Shown: piece by piece, positions 14,229 to 25,500 of the stretch
Numbering within the stretch: position 1 is the first letter of the stretch
Layout: every line of letters starts with the position of its first letter
Assembly (NCBI GenBank): GCA_963170055.1
Contig: CAUJGJ010000222.1
Location: forward strand, 62,001 to 126,000
Source: Halisarca cf. caerulea
Lineage: Eukaryota > Porifera > Demospongiae > Chondrillida > Halisarcidae
Length of the DNA: 64,000 nt
Reading direction: 5' to 3'
Program-made: the position numbers and the translations under genes
Notes under the pieces: model-generated
Database searches by the model: none
What the model saw: the letters and a program-made list of their open reading frames with translations, nothing else
Told to the model about the DNA's origin: nothing

Positions 14229-14720
14229 GGTACTTTCAGACACCGCCTCGCAAATGCCTGCTAGGAGCAAGGACGTACCCGATCCAAGCTCCGACCGTAC
14301 ACCGACCCGTACAACGACTGTGGCACACAAAGTGTAGCCGTGCGATGACACGTCACCGCTGGGTACTTTCAGACACCCTCCCAAATGCCTGCTAGGAGCA
14401 AGGGCGTACCCGATCGCAAGCTCCGACCGTACACCGACCCGTACAACGACTGTGGCACACAAAGTGTAGCCGTGCGATGACACGTCATCACTGGGTACTT
14501 TCAGACACCGCCCCCAAATGTCTGCTAGGAGCAAGGACGTACCCGATCGCAAGCTCCGACCGTACAACGACTGTGGCACACAAAGTGTAGCCGTGCGATG
14601 ACACGTCACCGCTGGGTACTTTCAGACACCCTCCCAAATGTCTGCTAGGAGCAAGGGCGCACCCAATCACAAGCTCCGACCGCACACCGACTGACACCGT
14701 ACATCGACCGACACCGTACA
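14229..14720. repeat. Tandem repeat, 121-132 bp unit
   Basis: The anchor GGTACTTTCAGACACC begins at 14229, 14361, 14493 and 14614, giving spacings of 132, 132 and 121 bp. Units share GCTAGGAGCAAGG, CAAGCTCCGACCGTACA and GTGGCACACAAAGTGTAGCC. Part of the unit (AAGCTCCGNCCGTACACC) is also the left part of the dispersed repeat that follows, so this array may be an expansion of that element's end. Confidence 0.85.
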
Positions 14721-14934
14721 CCGGCACACATACGATACGTGTAACCGGGCGATGATCTGCAAGTCTCACGGGACTTACATCACACCGCTGGGTACTAGAC
14801 AGCAAAGAGATGGAGAAGAGAACGGTAACTTACAGGCCCTTCCCACTTCCAATGAAGCGGACCTGCCTCCAAAGGACTACGTGGCAAGCAACACTGCAAG
14901 GGCGAACTCAAACTCACAACTCCCGCGTCTTTAA

Positions 14935-15290
14935 GGAGCAAGGACCGTACCCAATCTGCAAGCTCCGTCCGTACACCGATAAAAGGTTGGTGAGTAGCGC
15001 CATGCGGCTGACTCTTAACGCCCCGCACCGAAGACTTACTCCAGGACCCCTTAAGGGAGACTACTACGGGTTTCCTGGATCCCGCCAACATGGGCGCAAG
15101 GTAGTAGCCTGATCGGTTTGGTCACCCGGGTTCGGAGTTACCCCTTTTCTGAATTCAGCGTTATTGGAGCCTGCAACCAACACGACAACTACTCACAAAG
15201 GAAAATGGCGAAGACAGCAGCTTTTATATTGAAGTTCTACTTCCGTTTAATGTGGAGCATTCTGATTGGCTGTCGTCTTGTTTTGGCGCG
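14935..15290. mobile_element. Dispersed repeat family, copy 1 (second copy at 19664)
   Basis: About 330 bp beginning CTGCAAGCTCCGTCCGTACA and running through GTGAGTAGCGCCATG, CTTACTCCAGGACCCCTTAA, GATCGGTTTGGTCACCCGGG and GACAGCAGCTTTTATA is repeated at 19664-19985 with about 10 percent change and small gaps. The two copies lie in the same orientation. No coding capacity is seen. It is most likely a non-autonomous transposon or a solo terminal repeat; the class is undetermined. Confidence 0.8.
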
Positions 15291-15483
15291 CTTTGTGTGC
15301 AAATCTAATTAATTGGTGAACTGGAGGAGCTACCCCTTGGCGTACAGGAAGACATGTCTATGCCCCGTCGATGCAGTACTGGCTAAAGATTATACAATCT
15401 TGATGACTCCTTGCAGGGTGTGTCACAGTCAGACACCTGAAGTGTATGATAAAGATTCAATAGGGTAAGGTACCCAAATTTCG

Positions 15484-15669
15484 TAAAGCCCCTTAATTCG
15501 TGCATAGCCGTCAAAAAGCATTTCAATTTGAATTGAGTGGGTCAGATTACCATTTCTTTGGAATGCGCAGCAAAAGGGATTGGTGAATTCGATATTGCTT
15601 GAGTATTCTAACCCACTCAATTCAAATTGAAATACTTTTTGACAGCTATGCACGAATTAAGGGGCTTTA
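15484..15669. mobile_element. Fold-back (MITE-like) element with 59-bp inverted repeats
   Basis: The left arm 15484-15542 (starting TAAAGCCCCTTAATTCGTGC) and the right arm 15611-15669 are inverted copies, 57 of 59 positions matching by eye, separated by a 68-bp spacer. The structure is a near-perfect hairpin of about 186 bp, typical of miniature inverted-repeat elements. Open frames across it are palindrome by-products. Confidence 0.9.
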
Positions 15670-15675
15670 CCTTAT

Positions 15676-16620
15676 CCATATCTGTTCTCTCTACATTGAG
15701 TGGTGTGTTCTCTCTACATTGAGTGATGTGTTCTCTCTACATTGAGTGGTATGTTCTCTCTACATTGAGTGGTGTGTTCTCTCCACATTGAGTGGTGTGT
15801 TCTCTCCACATTGAGTGGTGTGTTCTCTCTACATTGAGTGGTGTGTTCTCTCCACATTGAGTGGTGTGTTCTCTCCACATTGAGTGGTGTGTTCTCTCTA
15901 CATTGAGTGGTGTGTTCTCTCCACATTGAGTGGTGTGTTCTCTCTACATTGAGTGGTGTGTTCTCTCCACATTGAGTGGTGTGTTCTCTCCACATTGAGT
16001 GTGTGTTCTCTCTACATTGAATGGTGTGTTCTCTCCACATTGAATGGTGTGTTCTCTCCACATTGAGTGGTGTGTTCTCTCTACATTGAGTGGTGTGTTC
16101 TCTCCACATTGAGTGGTGTGTTCTCTCTACATTGAGTGGTGTGTTCTCTCTACATTGAGTGGTGTGTTCTCTCTACATTGAGTGGTGTATTCTCTCCACA
16201 TTGAAAGTGTGTGTTCTCTGTACATTGATTGATGTGTTCTCTACATTGAGTGGTGTGTTCTCTCCACATTGAGTGTGTGTTCTCTCTACGTATTAATTTG
16301 AGTGATGTGTTCTCTGTACATTGAGTGGTGTGTTCTCTCTACATTGAGTGTGTGTTTTCTCTCTGAGTGGTGTGTTCTCTCTACATTGAGTGTGTGTTTT
16401 CTCTCTACATTTAGTGGTGTTTTCTCTCTACATTGAGTGTGTGTTTTCTCTCTACATTGAGTGGTGTGTTCTCTCCACATTGAATGTGTGTTCTCTCTAC
16501 GCATTAAGTGATGTGTTCTCTGTACATTGAGTGATATGTTCTCTCCACATTGAGTGTGTGTTCTCTCTTCACATGTGTTCTCTTCACATTGAGTGGTGTG
16601 TTCTCTGTACATTGAGTGCA
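15676..16620. repeat. 23-bp minisatellite, block 1 (about 40 units)
   Basis: The unit TTCTCTCYACATTGAGTGGTGTG is repeated head to tail, with variants in which the ACATTGAG part becomes ACGTATTAAG or the TGG is lost. It begins right after the fold-back element. Long open frames rich in REHTTQC on the minus strand are repeat translations and are not genes. Confidence 0.95.
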
Positions 16621-17030
16621 GGAAAGTCACTAAAGAGCGGTAGAGCGGCGAAGTGTCGTGCTTAAAATCCCCAGCCATTCCATATTCAGCCATTGTAAAA
16701 CAATTCTGCCCAGTTCTACACACACTACAGTGACCTTATAGTGCATGTGATTGGTGACAGAAAATTTGATTGGGTGTAAAGTAATAATTATTGTATAATA
16801 ACACCCATGCACTTTGAAGTCTAGCAAGCTCAGCAAATGTGGTAGCAATGCACTTCAACCAAAGATCTATGCTTCCACTGACTTTGGTGAACAAAATCTT
16901 TTGCTGCTGCAACACTAAGATGATTTTAGTGTAGCAGTAGAATGTAGATGAGTATACGTATAAGGGAATAATGTTTAGCTGTACAAATGGCACTCACTTC
17001 ATTGATGTGTGCCGCTCTTTATTTTCTGGT
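16621..17030. other. Unique DNA splitting the 23-bp minisatellite
   Basis: About 410 bp of non-repetitive sequence separates the two blocks of the same 23-bp minisatellite. The array was therefore interrupted by an insertion, or two expansions flank an original single-copy segment. I recognise no coding or mobile-element sequence in it. Confidence 0.6.
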
Positions 17031-17665
17031 GACTTCCCTGGTTCTCTTTACATTGAGTGACGTGTTCTCTCCACATTGAGTGTGTGTTCTCTCCGCATTG
17101 AATGGTGTGTTCTCTCTACATTGAGTGGTGTGTTCTCCCTTCATTGCATGAGTGGTGTGTTCTCTCCTCATTGAATGGTGTGTTCTCTCTACATTGAGTG
17201 ATGTGTTCTCTCCACATTGAGTGGTGTGTTCTCTCCACATTGAGTGGTTTGTTCTCTACATTGAGTGATGTGTTCTCTCTACATTGGGTGGTGTCTTCTT
17301 AGTGGTTTGTTCTCTACACTGAGTGGTCGTGTTCTCTCTACACACTGTGTGTGTTCTCTCTACATTGAGTTACCGTGTTCCTCTATCCGCATTGAGTGAT
17401 GTCTTCTCTCCACATTGCGTGGTGTGTTCTCTACATTGAGTGGCCATGTTCTCTCTACATTAAGTGTGTGTTCTCTTCACATTGAGTGTGTGTTAATTCT
17501 CTATGCATTGAATGATGTGTTCTCTGTACACTGAGTGCATGTGTCTTCTCTGCATGTAGATTGAGTGGTGTGTTCTCCCTCTATATTGAGTAGTGTCACT
17601 GTTCTCTCCACATTGAGTGGTGTGTTCTCTCTACATTGAGTGATGTGTTCTCTCTAGCTCTACTC
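17031..17665. repeat. 23-bp minisatellite, block 2 (more degenerate)
   Basis: These are the same TTCTCTCYACATTGAGTG units as in block 1 but with more small insertions and deletions, for example GAGTTACCGTGTTCCTCTATCC near 17370. The greater decay suggests that this block is older or is expanding less. From 17666 to 18895 I see no supported gene. Confidence 0.9.
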
Positions 17666-18901
17666 TTGTCACCTGCATGTTGGAGCATCAGGTGTTAAGG
17701 AGACTCCTGATAACAAAAACTTAGCCCAAGACCTTTGGATGGGGCTAGAATTCCATTGTCTGTCATACAATGTGCTATAGAACGTCTGCTGGTAGCCATT
17801 TTTGTACAATAGCCTGCCTCTCACCATGGAAATTATGAACAGGTGAAATCCTCTAAATGTAGTGTCACAAATATTCTTGTGTTGAGCAGCAACTTTGCTG
17901 GTGTGTAGTGGGTTTCATGGTGAGGGTTAGCACATCTAATGACATAATATATATTGCTATCCATTTTAATTTGTGGTATTTTCTGTATTATTGTCTGGAT
18001 AGTGGTCTGTTGATGGCTGTGTAGTCTTGCAATGTGAGTCTCTTTATTTATGCATTCATAATGTGTGCATGTACGTGTGTATGAAATGTCTTGCATAGTT
18101 TTTAGTTTTGTTGTTATTTACATTACTAATTTTGTTTTCAGACAAACTCAATACAAAATCAGATGGAGGTCGAAAGGTGGCTACGGCAGCAGCTTAGGAG
18201 TACCTAAAGAATTAGCGTCTAAGGGCATTGATGTAGGGGTGAGTTTACTGTTCTTAAAGTGTGTTTGAATCTGCCTCTTAATGCTCTTACCCTTCTCTTT
18301 CAGGGTCCGTCATAGAATGTGTCTTTAGCATGATTACATAGTGAATATTGTTATTGGAAGAACTTTGTTTGTTAATGCTCTCCTAAATATGCCCTAAATC
18401 ATTGTGTGGATTGTATTCTATTGTAAACTGAACAGAGAGAACTTGTATCTAGACTCTTTTAATGCTTCAGCATTGACCTGTGATGTGTCGTGACTGTTAC
18501 ATACATCACGTGCTTCTGAATCACGTGCTCATTGGACTTTGAACATCAAGAGATGTCTTCGACAGTTGCGGCAACCCCGGTGTCATGGGGATTTGTTACC
18601 CCATGCTTTTGGCATCCCCGAGTATTATTCCCTAGGGATGTTGGGACCCCTGAGTAATATTCAATCAGGGAAAATGGCCTCCCCTTCTACTCACCTTGGG
18701 GAATTCGTCACCCCCAAAGGTGCCTAAGTCTTCCAAGTTTACCAAGGATTCTGGGTGAAAATTTCATTTCAGATAATGAAAGAGAGTTGAAGGGATATCT
18801 GCAAGAAGGTTTCCAACTATGTTGCGAGCCACAAAGATACTGCCAGCTGCCCGAAAGACAAGTACACAGACACAACAAGCAGCAATTAAAGTGCAGGTGT
18901 G

Positions 18902-18977
18902 TGTTGTGTGTGTGTGTGTGTGTGTGTACACGTGTACATGTGCATGTGTTGTGCGTGTGCATGTGTGTGTGTATATA

Positions 18978-19010
<33 letters not shown>

Positions 19011-19022
19011 GCGTGCGTGCAG
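18902..19022. repeat. TG microsatellite
   Basis: This is an interrupted (TG)n run. A shorter (TG)n run lies at about 19378-19402, just before the enolase fragment. Cysteine/valine open frames across these runs are artefacts. Confidence 0.95.
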
Positions 19023-19404
19023 TGTTTTATCCAGTGGGGGGAAAGAAATAGAAAATGCCCTACTTGCATGTCAAATCAATGGTTTGAATGGTCCAAAATG
19101 GCCTCAGATACCACCTTATATAACCTGAAAGTTAAAATTTTCTTGGGGGAGCATACCCCCACATCCCTAGTTATATACCTCTTCAATACCACATACTTGG
19201 ATATCCCCACCTCCTTATAGCTACCTACACGGTATGTGTTTTATAGAAATTTTAGATACCACTTATGTATAAACCTAAAATCATGTCTCGAACGGCAACA
19301 CATGTACTATAATACTGAAGCTTTCCACCCCCAAAAGTTAATCCTATAGATAGAACCCTGGTGTGTGTTTGCACGTATGTGTGTGTGTGTGTGTGTGTGT
19401 GTTT

Positions 19405-19652
19405 TGTTCCTTCTGGAGTCTACTAAGCACTCAAATTGAGGGACCAAGCCGGATCCAAGAAGGTTTTAGGCAAGGGTGTTTTGAAGGCTGTGGAGAACAT
19501 AAACTCTACCATGGGACCCGAGCTGGTTGAACTTAATGTTGACTTAACTAAGCAGGGAGACATTGACAAAGTGCTGCTGGATTTGGAATATCTATGATAA
19601 GACGAAACTAGGAGCCAATGCTATATTCGGCATGTCTCTTGGCTATTATCCC
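19405..19652 (+). pseudogene. Enolase pseudogene fragment
   Basis: Translation around 19409 gives VPSG directly followed by VY, a stop, then ALKLRDQAG, which follows the enolase N-terminal order (VPSGASTGIYEALELRD in the family) with ASTG missing and Glu replaced by a stop. The same frame continues with KKVLGKGVLKAVENIN and MGPELVELNVDLTK, the classic enolase segment. After the LLDLE block the frame breaks, and KTKLGANAIFGMSLG follows from about 19590, matching the conserved FGANAILGVSLA block. The fragment stops where the dispersed repeat at 19664 begins. It has one stop, one deletion and one frame break, so it is a dead fragment. It has no intron in this interval. Whether it is a processed copy or the remains of a full gene cannot be told. 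Confidence 0.85.
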
Positions 19653-19663
19653 TGTAACCATTC

Positions 19664-19985
19664 TGCAAGCTCCGACCGTACACCAACAAAAGGTTGGTGA
19701 GTAGCGCCATGTGGCTGACTCTTAACGCCCCGCACCGAAGACTTACTCCAGGACCCCTTAAGGGAGACGGGCTTCCTGGATTCCGCCACAATGGCGTAAG
19801 GTAGTAGCCTGATCGGTTTGGTCACCCGGGTTCATGTTACCCCTTTTCTGAATTCAGCGCTATTGGAGCCTGCAGACCAACACAACAACTACTCACAAAG
19901 GAAAATGGCAAGGACAGCAGCTTTTATACTAAAGTTCTACTTCCGTTTTATTTTTGACCATTCTGATTGGCTATTGACCATTTTT
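19664..19985. mobile_element. Dispersed repeat family, copy 2 (truncates the enolase fragment)
   Basis: This is the partner of the copy at 14935-15290. It starts TGCAAGCTCCGACCGTACAC and runs through CTTACTCCAGGACCCCTTAA, GATCGGTTTGGTCACCCGGG and GGCAAGGACAGCAGC. It lies immediately downstream of the enolase homology, which ends within about 15 bp of it, so its insertion probably truncated the pseudogene. It ends about 50 bp before the GNPTG stop codon. Confidence 0.8.
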
Positions 19986-20032
19986 GGCACATTCTATACC
20001 CCTTAGTGCATCAAGCATGTAAAACTGATAAG

Positions 20033-22333
20033 TCACCAATCAGTAGAATTACTATGTAAAATATGTTCAATTTTGCTAAGAGTCTGTGTGCTGTTGTGGT
20101 TGTTCTGAATAGTTTGCCTCAATTGAGTAAATAAGTCCTTCATTTCATCTAATTCTTCTTGAAGCTATGAAAAATAAAAGCACAAACCACACCAGATAGT
20201 TGTGGACGTAGCAGGACAGTTGAGCTACTATGGAGCTGTGCCCAAGTTTGTACATCAGATAAGAACAAACCTTATTACAGTTCATTGTTGTCATAGTATT
20301 CGCAGGTGAATCTGAAGCAGGTACATGTTTGTCCTCTAACAAGGGAAGAGATTAGTTGATACTTGAGGTAGCCTAAATTCATATGTTGGACATATTACAA
20401 CCCAATGGCATGCACCTTTCACTTGTATTGTTCTTTCTTTATACAGTATACCAACACCCTGAAGGAGACTTCTCTTATGATTAGACAAACCCTAGGGAAC
20501 ATTGACATATACACACATTGTAAATTTCTTTGAGTATCAATTTTGCTCAACAGAGTTAGACCACAGATACTAGAAAACAGTATCTAGGGTTGGACAGTGG
20601 CAGCTTATATACCTTAGAAGTTAGGTCTTCCTCACGATACCAATCATCAAGTTTCCTCCAGTCTATTAAAGCATCTTCCGACAACAAATGCTGCACTGAA
20701 GCCAGTACATCAAAAATATATATCTTCAAGAACTCCATCATATATTAACCATGCAATACCTTTCATAGCAGTTCTGAAACAGGCCAGAGGTGTCTCAAAC
20801 TGTATTTGGTATTGACATTTCTCAACTTCAGATATGTTACTCAAGCTAGTCCTTGAAGAACACCTGAAATATACCTAAAGCATGTGTGAAGGTGTACGTA
20901 TGCCGTACACAATAAAAGAAATACAACTACAAACTTATTGTCAACTTATTTGGTAAATATGAAACTCCATGTTGTGAAAGAATATTAAACATACTGTTTC
21001 TTTAAACCTCTCACGAGTCCACTAACCTTTGTTTCTCTGTTGATATCTCCACAACTCTCCCCCATAACATAGTCCATACCAACAAATGTATCATTGGTGA
21101 TAATCCAATCTCTAAACACTCTACATGGGCATGATGAGGACAGCGTGGAGTGGTTAGCCTGAGACCAAAGGGCAGACTGGTTAGCCTGAGACCAAAGGGC
21201 AGACTGGTTAGCCTGAGACCAAAGGGCAGACTGGTTAGCCTGAGACCAAAGGGCAGAGTGGTTAGCCTGAGACCAAAGGGCAGACTGGTTAGCCTGAGAC
21301 CAAAGGGCAGACTGGTTAGCCTGAGACCAAAGGGCAGAGTGGTTAGCCTGACACCAAAGGGCAGAGTGGTTAGCCTGAGACCAAAGGGCAGAGTGGTTAG
21401 CCTGACACCAAAGGGCAGAGTGGTTAGCCTGACACCAAAGGGCAGAGTGGTTAGCCTGAGACCAAAGGGCAGAGTGGTTAGCCTGACACCAAAGGGCAGA
21501 GTGGTTAGCCTGAGACCAAAGGGCAGAGTGGTTAGCCTGACACCAAAGCAACTTTCATTTTGTACAATAGTAATGAAGCAGCATAAACCTAGACTACAAC
21601 TAATAAGTTATTACCACAGAAATATTATCACATAAAACCTAAGACAGTCCATGGCTAAAGTCTTCCTGTTCTAAACGAGATACCCTGACCTTGATAGAGT
21701 ACACAATCTATGCAACAATTTATAATGATAACCAGTCAATGTAACAAACCCTAAAACTCCATAATAGCGTCCCCATCTTGTGCTTTCCTCCTTCTGTGTT
21801 ACATTGTGAAAGGGGCAGACCTTGTATTCATATCTGCACACAATAAAGAAGGTCATGAATAGCAGTAGAGCACACATATATAGACACTCTATACTATGTA
21901 ACCGAGAGACTGTATTATATAGTGTCTATGCTGACACAGATGGACTCTGAAGAATACAGGCTTAAAACGAACCCTTCATGGGACTGCTTCAAACATGTAC
22001 CATTTAACTGCATTAAGTGGGAAGGACCTACGTAGAAGGTAAAATGGGATCTGGTAGCAATAGCAATTCAAAACATGTACACATGACATAGACCACATCC
22101 ACATATCGGCTACAACACAAGGATGACCATTAGTTTCAAAGGTATTCACCATTCAAACAAGATGGCTGAGCTCGCAGCGTCGGCTCTTGTTCATTTCTAC
22201 ACGTCAAAGCATAACACGCATCATATATTTCACGGTGTAGACCGGTCTGGAACAATCGTTTACGAGAAAGAGCATAACAGAGAACTCACTGAAAGCCATA
22301 TCTCTGGATTGTTGGGCCTTCCACAATTTTCAT
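20033..22333 (-). CDS. GNPTG: N-acetylglucosamine-1-phosphotransferase gamma subunit
   Basis: GNPTG is the non-catalytic subunit of the Golgi complex that tags lysosomal enzymes for mannose-6-phosphate formation. The exon model on the minus strand is complement(20033..20164, 20271..20335, 20452..20491, 20613..20695, 20760..20874, 21027..21120, 21750..21833, 21973..22027, 22150..22196, 22290..22333), and all phases join. It gives about 252 residues (human about 305). The MRH-type lectin core is clear: [18 protein letters not shown], the [13 protein letters not shown] block, GESC, YFRCSS and [13 protein letters not shown], with the six cysteines in family order. N-glycosylation sites NVT and NDT match the family. 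The C-terminal [15 protein letters not shown] helix matches the human C-terminal region. The true N-terminus is uncertain: the first exon stays open to an acceptor at 22375 (VVLSISF..., hydrophobic), so a separate signal-peptide exon probably lies upstream. One donor is GTTAGT. Confidence 0.88.
21150..21548. repeat. 27-bp minisatellite in a GNPTG intron
   Basis: About 15 copies of GGTTAGCCTGAGACCAAAGGGCAGACT, with G/C variation (CTGAGACC or CTGACACC), sit inside the minus-strand intron 21121-21749, close to its acceptor side. The unit length is a multiple of three and stop-free in several frames, which creates long open frames on both strands (VSLRPKGR and WSQANHSAL repeats). None is a gene. 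Confidence 0.95.
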
Positions 22334-22545
22334 ACCAACTTCATCACCACCAACAAATGAAATGGAAAGCACAACTACACGTAAAGAAATATGCCATAAG
22401 CTTACATTTCATACCTATCACGCTTCATATCAAAAGAGTACATCGTATGCACATTGTTGCACGCACTGGAATAAATCACAACTTGCAATTGGAGCAAAAG
22501 AGGACATACGGTAGCCATTTTGCAAGCCCTTGCTCCAGATTTAAA
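22334..22545. promoter_or_regulatory. Probable shared promoter, GNPTG / CWF19L2
   Basis: The two genes are head to head. Only about 170-210 bp separate the 5'-most recognised GNPTG exon from the CWF19L2 start codon. No TATA box is obvious. The position makes a shared bidirectional promoter likely; this is inferred from spacing only. Confidence 0.5.
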
Positions 22546-25500
22546 ATGGCTGCTCCACGTTTCATCTCTCAGCGAGAAATTGAAGCTGCTAGGAAAGAGA
22601 AGAAACAGCGTACAATAAAAGAAAGAGAAAGAATATTGAACGTATGGTTTGTTCTAGATAGGTTCTTCTTTTAAAAACATTTTTGGTCTATTAGAGAGGG
22701 GGACTGAGTTGCTTGGCTGTATGTCATTATCATGTTTAGTATCTTCTGATTGTCAGAAGTTTTCTGGAGAACTAATAGCCCGGGACTACTACCGAGACAT
22801 ACATTAAGGGTAAAGCGGAATAACTGGGAACAGATTCCATATATCTTTTGCCACAGCCAATCTATCTAGCCATACTTGCCACTGCGCGTGCCGGACTCTC
22901 AATTTATGCAGAATGAAGAGCAAAGCCTTTTACTCGCTGTTGGCACTCCTTTCAGTCCCCGTTCCAAGTTACCCTACTTTGCTTTACTTACTTCTATCAT
23001 AGTTGTTGATTACAAATGGACCTATGGTAGAAACCACTGCTTATATGCCCCTCGTGGCCTAATTTGGGAGAATGCAAAGGAATGTTTAATGATATATGAA
23101 ATGTAGCATTGAACCCGTTTCTGTGTGCATAGGCCACAGGACTGGGCATCACACTACTCCTTGTTGTAACACACTCTGTAAAACCTATCACATGTTACTC
23201 CTTGTATCAAATTCTAAACTGCACTGGCTGTATGTTTGGTCCTACATAGGATGCAAAAGGAAAGTTTGACAAGAAGCAAGCATCCAAAGAGAGAAAAAGA
23301 CAAACTGGTGAAGATAAGTGGATTCTTCCAAGTTTGTCCAGCTCTTTAAAGAAGCGCTCAGGTGCAATGGAGCTACCTGAGCAAAAGAAATCCAAAAAGC
23401 ATAGAAAGTCTTCTAAACAGAAGTGCAAGAAAGAAAAAGAATTTCTAGAAGCCAAATCCTCCAGTGAAGATGAGATTTGGGTGGAGCGTAAAGACTGCAA
23501 CACCATTTCTTCAATGGACATTCCATCTGAGCAAGACAGTTCCTTGACAATCCAGCGTGAAGAATGGCTTCAATTGCCTGGCAGCAGCAATTCTAGCTTT
23601 CCTGCTGAAGAGAAAAAAGAAGGATTTCTGTCCACCATACTTCAGCATAGTTCTCAGCGTGTCATACAGCCGAAGGACAAAGCTGTACACAAAGAATCAG
23701 CCAATATTTTGGATTTGCCTGGGAGTCATAGTCGTGAGTTAAACCCTTACTGGAAAGATGGAGGTAGTGGATTACCATTAAGTGGCATGCAAGAGTCGTC
23801 TAGCAGACAGAATAGCAGTGTTGGTGATGGAGGTAGAAGCTGGCTCTTGAAGTCATATAAAAGAGCTCTGGAATTGACTGAAAGAGGAATGCAATCCTTC
23901 AGGGAGATAGCCGAAGAACGTTGGGGGTCTGTTGATAATCTTTACAAACTTCTACGTGAAGCTGGAATTAACCCTGCAGATCCCGACAAAGCTCTGTCGG
24001 AGCTCACATCGTACAATATCGTAAGGAAACAGCCATCCACTTCTGTTTCCCGTCATTGTGTGCAACACTTTAGTCAAAGTAAAAAAGAAAGATATGCAGG
24101 TCCAGTGGGCCAGGATGATAGCCATCGACATAGGAAGAGTGATCACAGACATGAAGATGATAGAGGACATCGAGAGGACAATAGTGGATGTCAAGAAGAG
24201 GGTAGGAAACATCAAGAGGAGGATAGGAGACATCAAGAGGAGGGTAGGAGACATCAAGAGGAGGGTAGGAGACATCAAGAGGAGGGTAGGAGACATCAAG
24301 AGGAGGGTGGGAGACATCAAGAGGAGGGTAGGAGACATCGAGAGGAGGGTAGGAAACATCAATATACTGACAGCCAACAAAATGATGTTGATAGGCGGTA
24401 TCAGGATGTTGATAGGAGGTATCAGGATGTTGATAGGAGGTATCAGGATGTTGATAGGAGGTATCAGGATGTTGATAGGAGGTATCAGGGTGTTGATAGG
24501 AGGTATAGTGAAACAGGCCTTGGTAGAAGGTCAAGATTTGCCCAGCCTGAGATCGGTGAGCACTCCCCTCAAACTTCACTGCAAAGCTCCACAACTTACG
24601 CATGGAGGAAGAAGGATGGAGGCGGTGCAAAGAATATGGCAAAAATGGAAGACAATCATCTTTCCAAGATATCATTGATAGAAGGTGTGGACTCATTGAA
24701 ACCTGCACACATGTTGTCGTCAGTACCGGAGACTTCAAGGGAAGGTTCATCTGCCATATCCCGGGAAACAACTCTCACTCTCTCGTCTAGTGAAGAAGTA
24801 AGTGATGACCAATTGAATGCTTTGAGTGCCAAGATAGTGAAGGCTGAGCTTTTGGGTAATGCAGAGAAAGCTGAACGTCTAAAACTAGAGTTGAAATCAC
24901 TGCAAGAGCAGAAAGAGAAAACTGAACAAAATGATAAGATGGTTATTTTGACCAAGCCACTTTCTCGGGGGCAAGTCATGCCTGCTTCCCTTGCTAAGCA
25001 TCCTCATCCATCTGGGAAGGGGAAGAGGCGCAAGCAGGAGTATTTTGAGAGTGATGAGAGAAGCTCGATTCGGGAGATGCTTCATCAGGAGCGATTAACG
25101 TCATTTGATGACACACAGGCATTGATTGCAAAAATGGCAAGCAAATTTGTCCCATCAGAACAATCAGGAGAAGTAGTCGATGATGCGCTTGACTCCAGAT
25201 CTTCAAGAAGTTATGATGTTAAACGATCAGAAGATCGAGAGAATCGTTCCATACTCAGATACAGTAAAAAAATGACGCAAGTCTTGGAAAGTTGCTACTT
25301 GTGTTTTGGCAGTAAGTCTTTCAAGAAACACCTTGTTATTTCAGTTGGTCAGAATGTGTATCTATCGCTGCCAAGTCGTGAATCCCTTGTTGAGCACCAC
25401 TGTCTCCTATCCCCTCTTGAGCACGTATCATGTTCACCTGCCCTTGATGAGAATGTTTGGGAGGAGATGCGTAGCTTTCAGAAAGCTCTTGCCAGAATGT

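Noticed and set aside
15714..16723. Minus-strand REHTTQC-repeat open frames
   Set aside because: They are translations of the 23-bp minisatellite, not a repeat protein.
18065..18268. Exon-like segment between a CAG acceptor and a GGTGAG donor
   Set aside because: The splice-like edges are fair, but the peptide (KIRWRSKGGYGSSL) matches nothing I know and no partner exons were found.
18816..18898. Possible exon MLRATKILPAARKTSTQTQQ
   Set aside because: It is open and followed by GTGTGT, but there is no family resemblance, no partner exon, and the apparent donor is the start of a TG microsatellite.
21150..21635. [14 protein letters not shown] protein on the plus strand
   Set aside because: It is a 27-bp minisatellite in a GNPTG intron on the opposite strand.
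22123..22545. N-terminal extension of CWF19L2 starting at 22123
   Set aside because: The frame is open, but this DNA is antisense to GNPTG exons and the extra residues do not match the family. The start at 22546 fits better.
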